The notes under the pieces are model-generated. The model had not been told where the DNA came from. It made no database searches and saw only the letters and a list, made by a program, of their open reading frames with translations. A program made the translations under genes and the position numbers. Shown here in pieces: positions 54,102 through 61,362 of a DNA stretch of 64,000 nt (the first letter of the stretch is position 1; each line of letters opens with the position of its first letter). Location: assembly GCF_000382385.1 (NCBI RefSeq), contig NZ_KB908329.1, forward strand, positions 40,661-104,660, given 5' to 3'. The stretch is from Segatella maculosa DSM 19339 = JCM 15638 (GTDB lineage: Bacteria; Bacteroidota; Bacteroidia; Bacteroidales; Bacteroidaceae).

Positions 54102-54667
54102 AAATCCTTCAAATCTCAGATACCCACAACCGACACCAACAACTGATAAACCTACCAGGTGCTGATGTCATTGTGCATTGTGGTGATTTTACTGATATGG
54201 GAACCGAAGATGAGGTACTTGAATTCCTTAACTGGTTCATAGAGCTGCCTTACCCTCATAAGATATTTGTTACCGGCAACCATGATCTCTGTTTATGGGA
54301 AGCAGACGATATAGAAGGCCTACCTGACAGCGTTCACTTCCTCCAAGACAGAGGGTGCGAAATTGGGGGTATAAAATTCTTCGGATTAGGCTACAATCAT
54401 CCCGAAAGCCTGATACCTTATAATGTGGATGTACTTGTTACCCACGAACCGCCAGCAATGATACTTGACGAAAGCAGCAATACTCATTGGGGCAACATGT
54501 CTCTTCGCAACAAAGTGTTGGAAATCAAACCACGCTATCATCTGTTTGGTCATGCTCATGAAAGCTACGGCACAGAAAATAGGGACGGGATTATTTTCTC
54601 AAACGGATCATCTCTTGACAACTCATATACAATGGTCCGTAAGCCCAAGTTATTTATGTACAAATAA
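54098..54667 (+). CDS. Calcineurin-like metallophosphoesterase
   Basis: 189 residues. All five metallophosphoesterase blocks are present: SDTH at 7-10, GD at 29-30 in HCGDFTD, GNHD at 60-63, THEPP, and the closing FGHAH. Calcineurin-like enzymes cleave phosphodiesters or monoesters, including cyclic nucleotides or DNA ends. Its start overlaps the upstream gene (4 bases), and it is the last gene of the operon. The substrate is not readable; a nucleotide or nucleic-acid role is suggested by its neighbours. Confidence 0.92.
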   Translation: MKILQISDTHNRHQQLINLPGADVIVHCGDFTDMGTEDEVLEFLNWFIELPYPHKIFVTGNHDLCLWEADDIEGLPDSVHFLQDRGCEIGGIKFFGLGYNHPESLIPYNVDVLVTHEPPAMILDESSNTHWGNMSLRNKVLEIKPRYHLFGHAHESYGTENRDGIIFSNGSSLDNSYTMVRKPKLFMYK

Positions 54668-54767
54668 TACGAGCGTTATTTCGTTGTAATAGCAGAAAAG
54701 CTTCGTCATGAAATCTCTGTCATTCATATATCATTTCCCGAAATTTCAAAAGGGCACGGATGAAGAG

Positions 54768-54839
54768 TTTTCTTTTAAAAAGGTCACCTAAAGGTCACCT
54801 TTAAAAGAAAAAGCACTTGCAATAAATTCGCAAGTGCTT
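54768..54839 (-). terminator. Double hairpin terminator next to the tRNA fragment
   Basis: AAGCACTTGC (54811-54820) pairs with GCAAGTGCTT (54830-54839), a perfect 10-bp stem, and runs on the minus strand into a T-rich tract. Then TTTTCTTTTAAA (54768-54779) pairs with TTTAAAAGAAAA (54800-54811), around two AAGGTCACCT copies. Together they look like the original terminator of the tRNA on the minus strand, and may also stop the WYL operon from the plus side. Confidence 0.7.
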
Positions 54840-54851
54840 GATTTTCAGTTG

Positions 54852-54897
54852 TGGACCAGCCAGGGCTTGAACCTGGGACCTCCAGATTATGAGTCTG
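54852..54897 (-). other. 3' half of a tRNA with CAU anticodon, probable att site
   Basis: On the minus strand: anticodon stem-loop CAGA-CTCATAA-TCTG with CAT at 54889-54891, then variable loop, T arm CCAGG-TTCAAGC-CCTGG and acceptor strand CTGGTCC with discriminator A at 54852. The 5' half (acceptor 5' strand and D arm) is absent to its right. This is what remains when an element integrates into a tRNA-Met (or tRNA-Ile2) gene: the old 3' end is displaced and the gene is rebuilt at the other end. The integrase of element 2 begins about 190 bases to the right. Confidence 0.8.
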
Positions 54898-55022
54898 TTG
54901 AAATATGGTTTTATAAGATTTTATAAAATTTTTGTTTTCAATATATTTTCTTGGTATTCAATGATTTACTATATTTGCATCAAAAATATGAAATCTTGCG
55001 AAATGGCATAAAATAAGCGTTG

Positions 55023-55063
55023 GTGTTCGCGCGGTGTTCGCACGGTGTTCGCAAAATGTTCGC
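55023..55063. promoter_or_regulatory. Four 11-bp-spaced direct repeats before integrase 2
   Basis: GTGTTCGC begins at 55023, 55034 and 55045, with ATGTTCGC at 55056. The 11-base period places them on one face of the helix. They lie between the attachment site and the integrase start, as do arm-type sites of an integrase or excisionase binding sites. The remaining 54668-54767 and 54898-55022 are AT-rich and hold nothing further that I can support. Confidence 0.7.
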
Positions 55064-55090
55064 AAGATTACATGAAATAGCTGAGGAAAA

Positions 55091-56539
55091 ATGAAGACTG
55101 TAAAAACATCAATCAACTGTAATCGGGTGGGTAACTGTTCTCTTACTCTTGTGTTGGATAAGCGTACTAATAAAGAGACGATGGAATATCCAATGGCTAT
55201 CTGCTTCACCATAGAACGAAAGCGGTACTATCATAAGCTGACCGATATGCCATTTCAACCGGAAAAATACTTCAATAGTGTTTGTAGTGTAACAAGTTCT
55301 CGTAGTAACCTGATGGATGTTTATAAAGGTTGGCAGGAAATCTTAGAGGAGTTTAGAGACAAGGTCGTGAAACTTAGTAAGTCGCATGAACTGACTATTG
55401 GGCTGATTAAGACAATGCTTTCTGGAGTGGAATATCAAGACGAGCATTCTTTGTCGTTTGTTGGCATGTGGGAAGGGCTTATTGCAAGGTATCGGGATGA
55501 TAATAGAGTGGGCTGTGCCGAAAATTACCAGTGGGCTCTTAACTCTTTTCTGAAGATAGTTGGTCGGACAGAAGGCTTCAAGGTGGACAAGGATGTTATA
55601 GCCAAGTGGAATGATGGAATGAAGAACGGCATAATGATTGATGGTATGCTGGTTGGGAAAATAGCTGATGCAACACGGGGAATGTATTTAAGAACTTGTC
55701 GTGTTGTTTGGAATGAATGTATTAAACGAGGCTTTCTTCCGGCTGACAAATACCCATTCTCAAATAAAGACAATGACCTCATTTCCATTCCAAGAGGGAA
55801 AAGAAGACAACAATCCTACTTGTCAATCGCTGAAATGACAGAACTCTATCATGTCTTTGAGGAGAAACGATACCCAGAAATGTGGGACAAAGAATATACG
55901 AAACGTGTACACGATTCCTTGGGATTGTTTCTTGCGCAATATTTGTGCAATGGCTTCAATCTTGCCGACGCAGGTAGACTAACTTATAATCGAACCTATT
56001 TTGCTGAGGGCGGTAGGGCTTTTGAATTTATGCGAAAGAAAACATCGGCAAGAAGTAATAGTATGTCGGTGGTAGTAGTGCCTATTATTCAGCCTTTGCA
56101 ATTCATCTTGGACGAGATAGCAGCCAAGCCTAAGAAAGATGCCTATGTGTTTCCACAGATATTTCAAGGTGAAGAGGATGAGTTGAAACGAAGAAAGCTC
56201 ACAGTACAAGAGAATTCAAATATTAAAGATCGGGTAATCAGAGTTTGCAAGGAAGTGTTGAAGTGGGACAAAGAGCCTTCGGGAACATGGGCGAGGCATT
56301 CTTTTGCCACGAATCTCAAGTTGGCGGGAGTGGAAGAGTTATACATATCGGAGAGCATGGGACATTCTATGGGTAATAATATTACGGCCGGGTATCAGGA
56401 TATGTATCCATTGGAGACCAGATTCGAGAATAACTCAAAGTTGCTGAATCTTGTACCGAGTCCTCAGGCTGTTGATGTTGATAGTATGACGTCAGAGCAA
56501 GCAAAGGAGATGCTGAAGGCAATATTAGGACAGAGATAG
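55091..56539 (+). CDS. Tyrosine recombinase, integrase of element 2
   Basis: 482 residues. The order is the same as in the element 1 integrase: N-terminal arm-binding part, SAM-like domain (about 130-230), catalytic domain with Arg in ADAGRLTYNRTYF, SGTWARHSFATNL, His in ESMGHSMG and Tyr in TAGYQDMY. The two integrases are clearly related but not copies. It lies just right of the tRNA half, with four repeats before its start. It would move element 2 into the tRNA gene. Confidence 0.93.
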   Translation: MKTVKTSINCNRVGNCSLTLVLDKRTNKETMEYPMAICFTIERKRYYHKLTDMPFQPEKYFNSVCSVTSSRSNLMDVYKGWQEILEEFRDKVVKLSKSHELTIGLIKTMLSGVEYQDEHSLSFVGMWEGLIARYRDDNRVGCAENYQWALNSFLKIVGRTEGFKVDKDVIAKWNDGMKNGIMIDGMLVGKIADATRGMYLRTCRVVWNECIKRGFLPADKYPFSNKDNDLISIPRGKRRQQSYLSIAEMTELYHVFEEKRYPEMWDKEYTKRVHDSLGLFLAQYLCNGFNLADAGRLTYNRTYFAEGGRAFEFMRKKTSARSNSMSVVVVPIIQPLQFILDEIAAKPKKDAYVFPQIFQGEEDELKRRKLTVQENSNIKDRVIRVCKEVLKWDKEPSGTWARHSFATNLKLAGVEELYISESMGHSMGNNITAGYQDMYPLETRFENNSKLLNLVPSPQAVDVDSMTSEQAKEMLKAILGQR

Positions 56540-56591
56540 TACAGCTAATGCGAATATTCTTCAAGAACAAATGAAATTCTTTCTTTTTTAC

Positions 56592-56599
56592 TAAATTTG
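56592..56599 (+). promoter_or_regulatory. -7 promoter box of the AlbA_2-domain gene
   Basis: TAAATTTG, 21 bases before the ATG at 56620. Confidence 0.5.
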
Positions 56600-56619
56600 T
56601 AGCATCAATATTAAAGGTT

Positions 56620-58194
56620 ATGACAGAACAAGACGTGATTGCATTGCGTGATCTGGCTGAGGTTGGAAGTGCCCAGTTTAAGGAGCGAATCAATGATAAA
56701 TACGATATAGGCTGCGAACTTGTTGCTTTTAGCAATAGCCATGGTGGTCGATTGGTCATTGGTATCAATGATAAGACGGGCAATATCAATGCTTTGTCTT
56801 ACAAGGAACTTCAGGAGACAACAAATATGTTGACCAGTATGGCTTCAGAGAATGTTCTCCCTGGCATACTCATTGATATAGAGAATGTCCCGGTAAAAGG
56901 CGGTGCTGTTGTCGTGGCTACAATCCCTGAAGGAAAGAATAAGCCCTACCATGATAACAAAGGGGTTATTTGGGTAAAGAATGGTACCGATAAGCGAAAG
57001 ATCTTTGATAATGCTGAAATTGCAGAGATGATGACTGGTTGTGGAGCATTCTTTCCCGATGTGGCAGCTGTCAATGATATAACCGTTGAAGACCTTGACG
57101 AGAGGACGCTGAAGATTTATCTTCAGAACCGTTTTACAAAAGTGTTAGGTCTGAAAGGATTTGTTGGTGATAAATACAAGAAGGCCTCGCTCGATGAGAT
57201 AGCTAATGCCATAGCCAAAAATCATGATATTAGTCAGTTGCTGCGTAATCTACATTTTATACTGCCTACCGGTAGGCTTACGGTAGCTGCAGTTCTTCTG
57301 TTTGCCTCATATACTCAACGATGGTTGCCAGTGATAACAGCAAAATGTATCTGTTTCGTAGGCAATACTGTTGGTGGAACACAGTTTCGTGACAAGGTAG
57401 ATGATGCTGATATGGAAGGAAACTTGCTCCATCAGTTTGATACCATCATGGCATTCTATACACGTAATCTCCGCACAGTACAAACTAATGATGAGTTTAA
57501 TTCTAAAGGTGAACTGGAAATTCCTTATGTTAGTCTTGTAGAATTTACCGTTAATGCTCTGGTACACCGTTCACTTAACTGGAGAGCTCCTATCCGTATC
57601 TTTATCTTTGATGACAGATTGGAAATCCATAGTCCTGGAACACTTCCTGATGGGCTGACTGTAGATGACATCAAAGCAGGTACCTCTATGCCTCGAAACG
57701 TCTTCCTTTTTAATAATGCGAATTACTTACTACCCTACACAGGTGTTGGTAGTGGTATTCAGCGTTCTTTGGAAACGGGACTTGATGTGCAGTTTGAGAA
57801 TAATGAGAAATCACGGGAGTTCTTGGTCACAATTTATCGTCATACTAATCTGGAAAGTAGCCAAGAAACAGATAAAAGTAACCAAGATGAGGCGGAAAGT
57901 AACCAAGATGGTAACCAAGAAGCCGCTCATTCAGTTCAAAGGAGTTATGGAAAACTAACCAAGAAACAAATTGATTTACTCAACTTTTGCAGCGTACCTC
58001 GTACAGCTCAGGAAATAATGGACAGGCTGCGAATTACCAATCAAACTAGGAATAGAAAGAAGCATATCAATCCCCTCTTGGAGATGGGGATGCTGGAAAT
58101 GACCATTCCAGAACACCCGAACGATAAGAATCAAAAGTATCGTAAGATAAGGTCTGGCGACAATCCCACTTTGCCCATTGCTGAATGTTTATAA
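56620..58194 (+). CDS. AlbA_2 (Schlafen-like) regulator with C-terminal winged helix
   Basis: 524 residues. The N-terminal AlbA_2 domain is clear: AQFKERINDKYDIGCELVAFSNSHGGRLVIGI, with the later GVIWVKNGTDKRKI. The middle is the HATPase_c_4-like domain: ALVHRSLNWRAPIRIFIFDD, RLEIHSPGTLPDGLT, and YTGVGSGIQRSLE. The tail has Ser-Asn-Gln repeats (SNQD units at about 415-435) and ends in a winged helix (TKKQIDLLNFCSVPRTAQEI). Family members act as transcription regulators or putative defence proteins. It follows the integrase, so regulation of element 2 is possible. Confidence 0.85.
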   Translation: MTEQDVIALRDLAEVGSAQFKERINDKYDIGCELVAFSNSHGGRLVIGINDKTGNINALSYKELQETTNMLTSMASENVLPGILIDIENVPVKGGAVVVATIPEGKNKPYHDNKGVIWVKNGTDKRKIFDNAEIAEMMTGCGAFFPDVAAVNDITVEDLDERTLKIYLQNRFTKVLGLKGFVGDKYKKASLDEIANAIAKNHDISQLLRNLHFILPTGRLTVAAVLLFASYTQRWLPVITAKCICFVGNTVGGTQFRDKVDDADMEGNLLHQFDTIMAFYTRNLRTVQTNDEFNSKGELEIPYVSLVEFTVNALVHRSLNWRAPIRIFIFDDRLEIHSPGTLPDGLTVDDIKAGTSMPRNVFLFNNANYLLPYTGVGSGIQRSLETGLDVQFENNEKSREFLVTIYRHTNLESSQETDKSNQDEAESNQDGNQEAAHSVQRSYGKLTKKQIDLLNFCSVPRTAQEIMDRLRITNQTRNRKKHINPLLEMGMLEMTIPEHPNDKNQKYRKIRSGDNPTLPIAECL

Positions 58195-58501
58195 ATTCAG
58201 CAAGCTTTCATCAAAAATTCAGCAGATTTTTAGCAAAAATTCAGCAACGCCTGTTAGCAATTAGCTGATAATTAGTGATTATAAATTCTTTAGCAAGATA
58301 GTGGCTTTATGCGTTGTTCGGTAGGATACTAAAGCCCATATAGTTCATGCTTAAAAGTAACCAAGATGTTGAAGAAGTGATCGAGGATGGGCGGAAAGTA
58401 ACCAAGATGCAATTAAAAGTAACCAAGTAACTCTCAAAAAGTAACCAAGTAGGCAATCAAGATAATAAGGAAAGTAACCAAGAAATAAAGCAATAAAAGT
58501 T
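58195..58501. other. Intergenic tract with AGTAACCAAG repeats, likely gene-tail debris
   Basis: AAAGTAACCAAG-type words appear about five times at 58355-58480. They are the same words that encode the Ser-Asn-Gln repeats of the upstream gene (57870-57920). In one frame they read SKSNQVGNQDNKESNQEIKQ and then stop at about 58495. This looks like the tail of a second, decayed AlbA_2 gene. The stretch 58195-58340 is AT-rich and shows three short ATTCAGCA words (58193-58250). Confidence 0.55.
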
Positions 58502-59173
58502 ATGAAGATAAGCGACAAAGCCTTTAAAGTGTTTGTATATTCAGGGTTTGGTGTGGCCTGTCCTATTCTGGTGGTGACGCTTGGCATGCTGCTTGCCGGA
58601 TATCATATATCTACAGAGGCTAAGTTCTGGTTGTGGTTGGTAGCTTTGGTTTCCTTAATCATAATGGTTATGGCTTTGATTCGGATTTTATGTGATTTCT
58701 TACCAATAGATAGACTGGCGAATAAAATAAGAAACCATCATTACACTTCAGAAGTTCAAGCTGCCTTAGACAAGAAAGAAATAGAAGATCAAAAGATTTC
58801 AACCAGTGAGAAGATTCAGGAAGAGAATCCCTTGAAATCATACTTTGTTCGGCAATTTGTCAATAAGGATTATGTTAATCAGCCTGTTTTTGAAACCTAT
58901 CAGGAGTTGTTTAAGGAAAAGAACGGAGGAAAAAATGTTGTCCTGGCTTTCTATTGCGGTGCAGATACAAATATGAACTGGTTAATATCTATCCCGACCC
59001 ATGCCGAAGCTGTTAGGATATTCGGGGAAGAGACAGTTGGCAGCAAGAATAATTATAGTGTGCAGAAAGGTAATTTCACCCCTGGAAATCTTGATGATAA
59101 GAAACTATCAGAAATAAGGGCCATGAAGCTATTGATGAAAAAGATATTGGCAGACTTACAAGAGCAAGCGTAA
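58502..59173 (+). CDS. Two-helix membrane protein of unknown family
   Basis: 223 residues. Two membrane segments are seen (about 9-31, VFVYSGFGVACPILVVTLGM; about 42-64, FWLWLVALVSLIIMVMALI), then a soluble domain of about 155 residues with Lys/Glu-rich linkers. A compact C-terminal part (VVLAFYCGADTNMNWLISIP, with THAEAVRIFGEETVG) may be a small alpha/beta domain. Unknown function. It lies between the AlbA_2 gene and a terminator, and may belong to element 2's cargo. Confidence 0.6.
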   Translation: MKISDKAFKVFVYSGFGVACPILVVTLGMLLAGYHISTEAKFWLWLVALVSLIIMVMALIRILCDFLPIDRLANKIRNHHYTSEVQAALDKKEIEDQKISTSEKIQEENPLKSYFVRQFVNKDYVNQPVFETYQELFKEKNGGKNVVLAFYCGADTNMNWLISIPTHAEAVRIFGEETVGSKNNYSVQKGNFTPGNLDDKKLSEIRAMKLLMKKILADLQEQA

Positions 59174-59198
59174 GACTACAGAAGATAAGAAAAATAAC

Positions 59199-59228
59199 CT
59201 CCAACAGTTAGTTCTGCTGGAGTTTTTT
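59199..59228 (+). terminator. Intrinsic terminator after the membrane protein
   Basis: CTCCAACAG pairs with CTGCTGGAG (59199-59222, one mismatch pair) and six T follow, 26 bases after the stop at 59173. Confidence 0.75.
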
Positions 59229-59357
59229 GATTGAATCAGGGAGAACTGCTTGGGACGATATGGTACATCTTGCAGAACATGATGGTATGTCTAAGAACCT
59301 TATTGTGAATAGTTGATTTATAGCCTTTATTCTTAGCCTTTGTGTCATTGGATAGCA

Positions 59358-59365
59358 TAATTTTG
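59358..59365 (+). promoter_or_regulatory. -7 promoter box of the HTH/DUF6291/DnaC-like operon
   Basis: TAATTTTG, upstream of both possible starts of the HTH gene. Confidence 0.5.
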
Positions 59366-59477
59366 CATTGTGCTTTAAGGGACGGAACCTTCCACCGTAA
59401 CCTGAAATGCAAAGCCAACATATGCTATGGAAGGTAGCAGTGAGGTTGGTCATGTCAAACTATTCAATGATAGAACA

Positions 59478-59789
59478 ATGGAAGATCATAATTCGATTAT
59501 TGGTACCCAGCTCATCGTGATGACAAAATCAGATTTAGACGAGTTAATTCATAAGGCTGCGTACAAAACGGAAGACTCCTCTTCTGATAGCAACGGTGCA
59601 GAAAAACCTGCTATACCCAATGAGGAACGCTTTATTACACGTGAGGAAGCCTCCCGACTTCTTCATGTGGATTTGAGTACTTTGTGGCGGTGGAACAAGA
59701 CAAAGGTGTTATGCGCAAGAAAAGTAGGCCCCCGCAGAGTGATGTACAACTACGCAGAGGTCCTGTCTCTATTGAACGATTCTAAATAA
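59478..59789 (+). CDS. Excisionase-like helix-turn-helix protein of element 2
   Basis: 103 residues from the ATG at 59478 (MEDHNSIIG); an earlier in-frame ATG at 59427 adds 17 residues that I consider less likely. The C-terminal half is a helix-turn-helix of the excisionase type (ITREEASRLLHVDLSTLWRW, then VGPRRVMYNYAEVLSLL), the same pattern as the element 1 protein at 45678. It precedes the DUF6291-like gene by 6 bases, so an operon of three genes is likely. Confidence 0.85.
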   Translation: MEDHNSIIGTQLIVMTKSDLDELIHKAAYKTEDSSSDSNGAEKPAIPNEERFITREEASRLLHVDLSTLWRWNKTKVLCARKVGPRRVMYNYAEVLSLLNDSK

Positions 59790-59795
59790 TACAGT

Positions 59796-60494
59796 ATGGA
59801 GAAGGAAATCAAGGGCTTTATGCTGTTTACAGACCAAAAGGAGGCCATCTGCTGTTTGGACGATGCAGAGGCAGGAATCCTCTTCAAGGCTCTTTATGGC
59901 TATGCTGCCAGTGGGGATAGACCAACGTTTGAGGACAAGGCTTTGATGTCCCTCTTTTGCATGCTTCGTATCCAGATTGATCGTAGCCAAAGCTCATACG
60001 AGAAGAGATGTCGGGCGAATAGGGCCAATGCCCTGAAACGTCAGGCATCTCGACGGGTTACAAGTAAGGTAGAGAACCAAACACAACTATCGTCGGCCAT
60101 CGTTAGCGATGGCAATCCGTCGCAGGATAAGAATAAGACTAAGAGTAAGGATAAGAATAACATTGATGAAGAAGCTATCACTTCTGTCATCAATGTTGGT
60201 GATATGATGGACTCGTTTAAGATGATTTGGAAGATGTATGGTAAGCCTGTGGGAAACATTGTGACCTTGAGGGAAAAGTGGATGCTGCTAACTGATGAAG
60301 ACAGGACGAAAATCATGCAGTATATCCCGCAGTATGTAGCTTCCCGCCCAGAAGTGCAATACCGCAAGAACTTTGAGAACTTTCTCTCCCAAAGAATATG
60401 GGAAACCGAGCCTATCCGAAATGCTAACATAAAAGTGGGTATTGTGCTGCAAGACAATGCCCCCAATAAATACGAAAACGATGAATCATGGTAA
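59796..60494 (+). CDS. DUF6291-like protein of mobile elements
   Basis: 232 residues. The N-terminus (EKEIKGFMLFTDQKEAICCL, then EAGILFKALYGYAASGDRP and FCMLRIQIDRSQSSYEKRC) is the helical domain I know as DUF6291, close to replication-initiator-like proteins of Bacteroidetes mobile elements. A Lys/Asp/Ser-rich linker (about 100-130) joins it to a helical tail with NFENFLSQRIWETEPIRN. It is cotranscribed with the HTH gene and the DnaC-like gene (7-base overlap). A replication role is inferred from context. Confidence 0.75.
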   Translation: MEKEIKGFMLFTDQKEAICCLDDAEAGILFKALYGYAASGDRPTFEDKALMSLFCMLRIQIDRSQSSYEKRCRANRANALKRQASRRVTSKVENQTQLSSAIVSDGNPSQDKNKTKSKDKNNIDEEAITSVINVGDMMDSFKMIWKMYGKPVGNIVTLREKWMLLTDEDRTKIMQYIPQYVASRPEVQYRKNFENFLSQRIWETEPIRNANIKVGIVLQDNAPNKYENDESW

Positions 60495-61078
60495 CAATGA
60501 ATACAGATACTTTTAACGCAACAGTGGAAAAGCTACGCAATACGGGATTCAGCCCGGATGCCTCAAACGTGTATCTCCATATCCCAGAGGCAAAGCAGGC
60601 ATTGGCTATTGGATTAAAACGTTTTGTTGCAAATCCACAATGGTTGCCAGAATACGATTTGATAGCTGATTGGCTGTCAGATAATCATGGCAGAGGATTG
60701 CTTTGCATTGGCCATGTAGGACGTGGAAAAACGGTAATCTGTGCTAAAATTCTTCCAGTGATCCTCAATTACTACTGCCATCTGATAGTTAATGTGGCAG
60801 ATGCCACCGAATTCAATACAAAACATGAGGAGTTGAAACAACGCCATATCCTTTGCATTGATGATGTTGGCGTGGAAAATGAGGCTATCAGGTATGGTGA
60901 GCGGAAAGTGCCATTTGCAGAATTGGTTGACTTGGCAGAGAAGAAAGGTAAGTTATTGCTGACTACTACCAATCCCACTACGGCGGAACTGTCGGCAAAG
61001 TATGGTGCAAGGACGCTCGACCGTTTAAAAGCTATTACACGTGTCGTGCACTTTGAGGGTGAAAGCCTACGTCGGTAA
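60488..61078 (+). CDS. DnaC/IstB-like ATPase
   Basis: 196 residues. Walker A GHVGRGKT is at 75-82 and Walker B ILCIDDVGVEN at about 120-130, followed by a sensor-like LLLTTTNPTTAEL and a closing Arg-rich ARTLDRLKAITRVV. It resembles helicase loaders. The start lies inside the upstream gene's end (ATGGTAA). With DUF6291 it may load a helicase at the element's origin, and the iteron-like repeats lie 30 bases after its stop. Confidence 0.85.
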   Translation: MVTMNTDTFNATVEKLRNTGFSPDASNVYLHIPEAKQALAIGLKRFVANPQWLPEYDLIADWLSDNHGRGLLCIGHVGRGKTVICAKILPVILNYYCHLIVNVADATEFNTKHEELKQRHILCIDDVGVENEAIRYGERKVPFAELVDLAEKKGKLLLTTTNPTTAELSAKYGARTLDRLKAITRVVHFEGESLRR

Positions 61079-61109
61079 GTTACTAAGACGAGAATTCACA
61101 AGTCCGAAA

Positions 61110-61172
61110 GATAGTGAAATACCGATTTAGTGAAATAAAGATTTAGTGAAATAAAGATTTAGTGAAATAAAG
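61110..61172. repeat. 16-bp iteron-like direct repeats
   Basis: GATTTAGTGAAATAAA begins at 61124, 61140 and 61156, in a strict 16-base register; a shorter copy precedes at 61110. An inverted AAATCAC follows. They lie directly after the DnaC-like gene, as replication-initiator binding sites of an origin might. Confidence 0.7.
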
Positions 61173-61255
61173 ATTAGTAAATCACTATTTTGTAAAATCA
61201 CGATTTTTACATACTGAGGAGCATGTTACTCTTACAGAATTTGATTAGCAAGTTG

Positions 61256-61263
61256 TACTTTTG
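61256..61263 (+). promoter_or_regulatory. -7 promoter box before the IS-interrupted ORF
   Basis: TACTTTTG, 73 bases before the ATG at 61336, whose short frame is split by the IS5-family insertion. Confidence 0.45.
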
Positions 61264-61362
61264 TGCGGACAAATCGTTTCTGGGAAACGCCCTATCCTGC
61301 AAAAGTGACTTGCCAGCCGTTCCTGCTGGAGGATAATGCTCGCAACTCGTATTATCAAAATC

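Noticed and set aside
41683..56539. A single integrative element carrying both integrases
   Set aside because: The tRNA half with its terminator lies between them, and each integrase is followed by its own HTH/ATPase replication set, so two elements side by side fit better.
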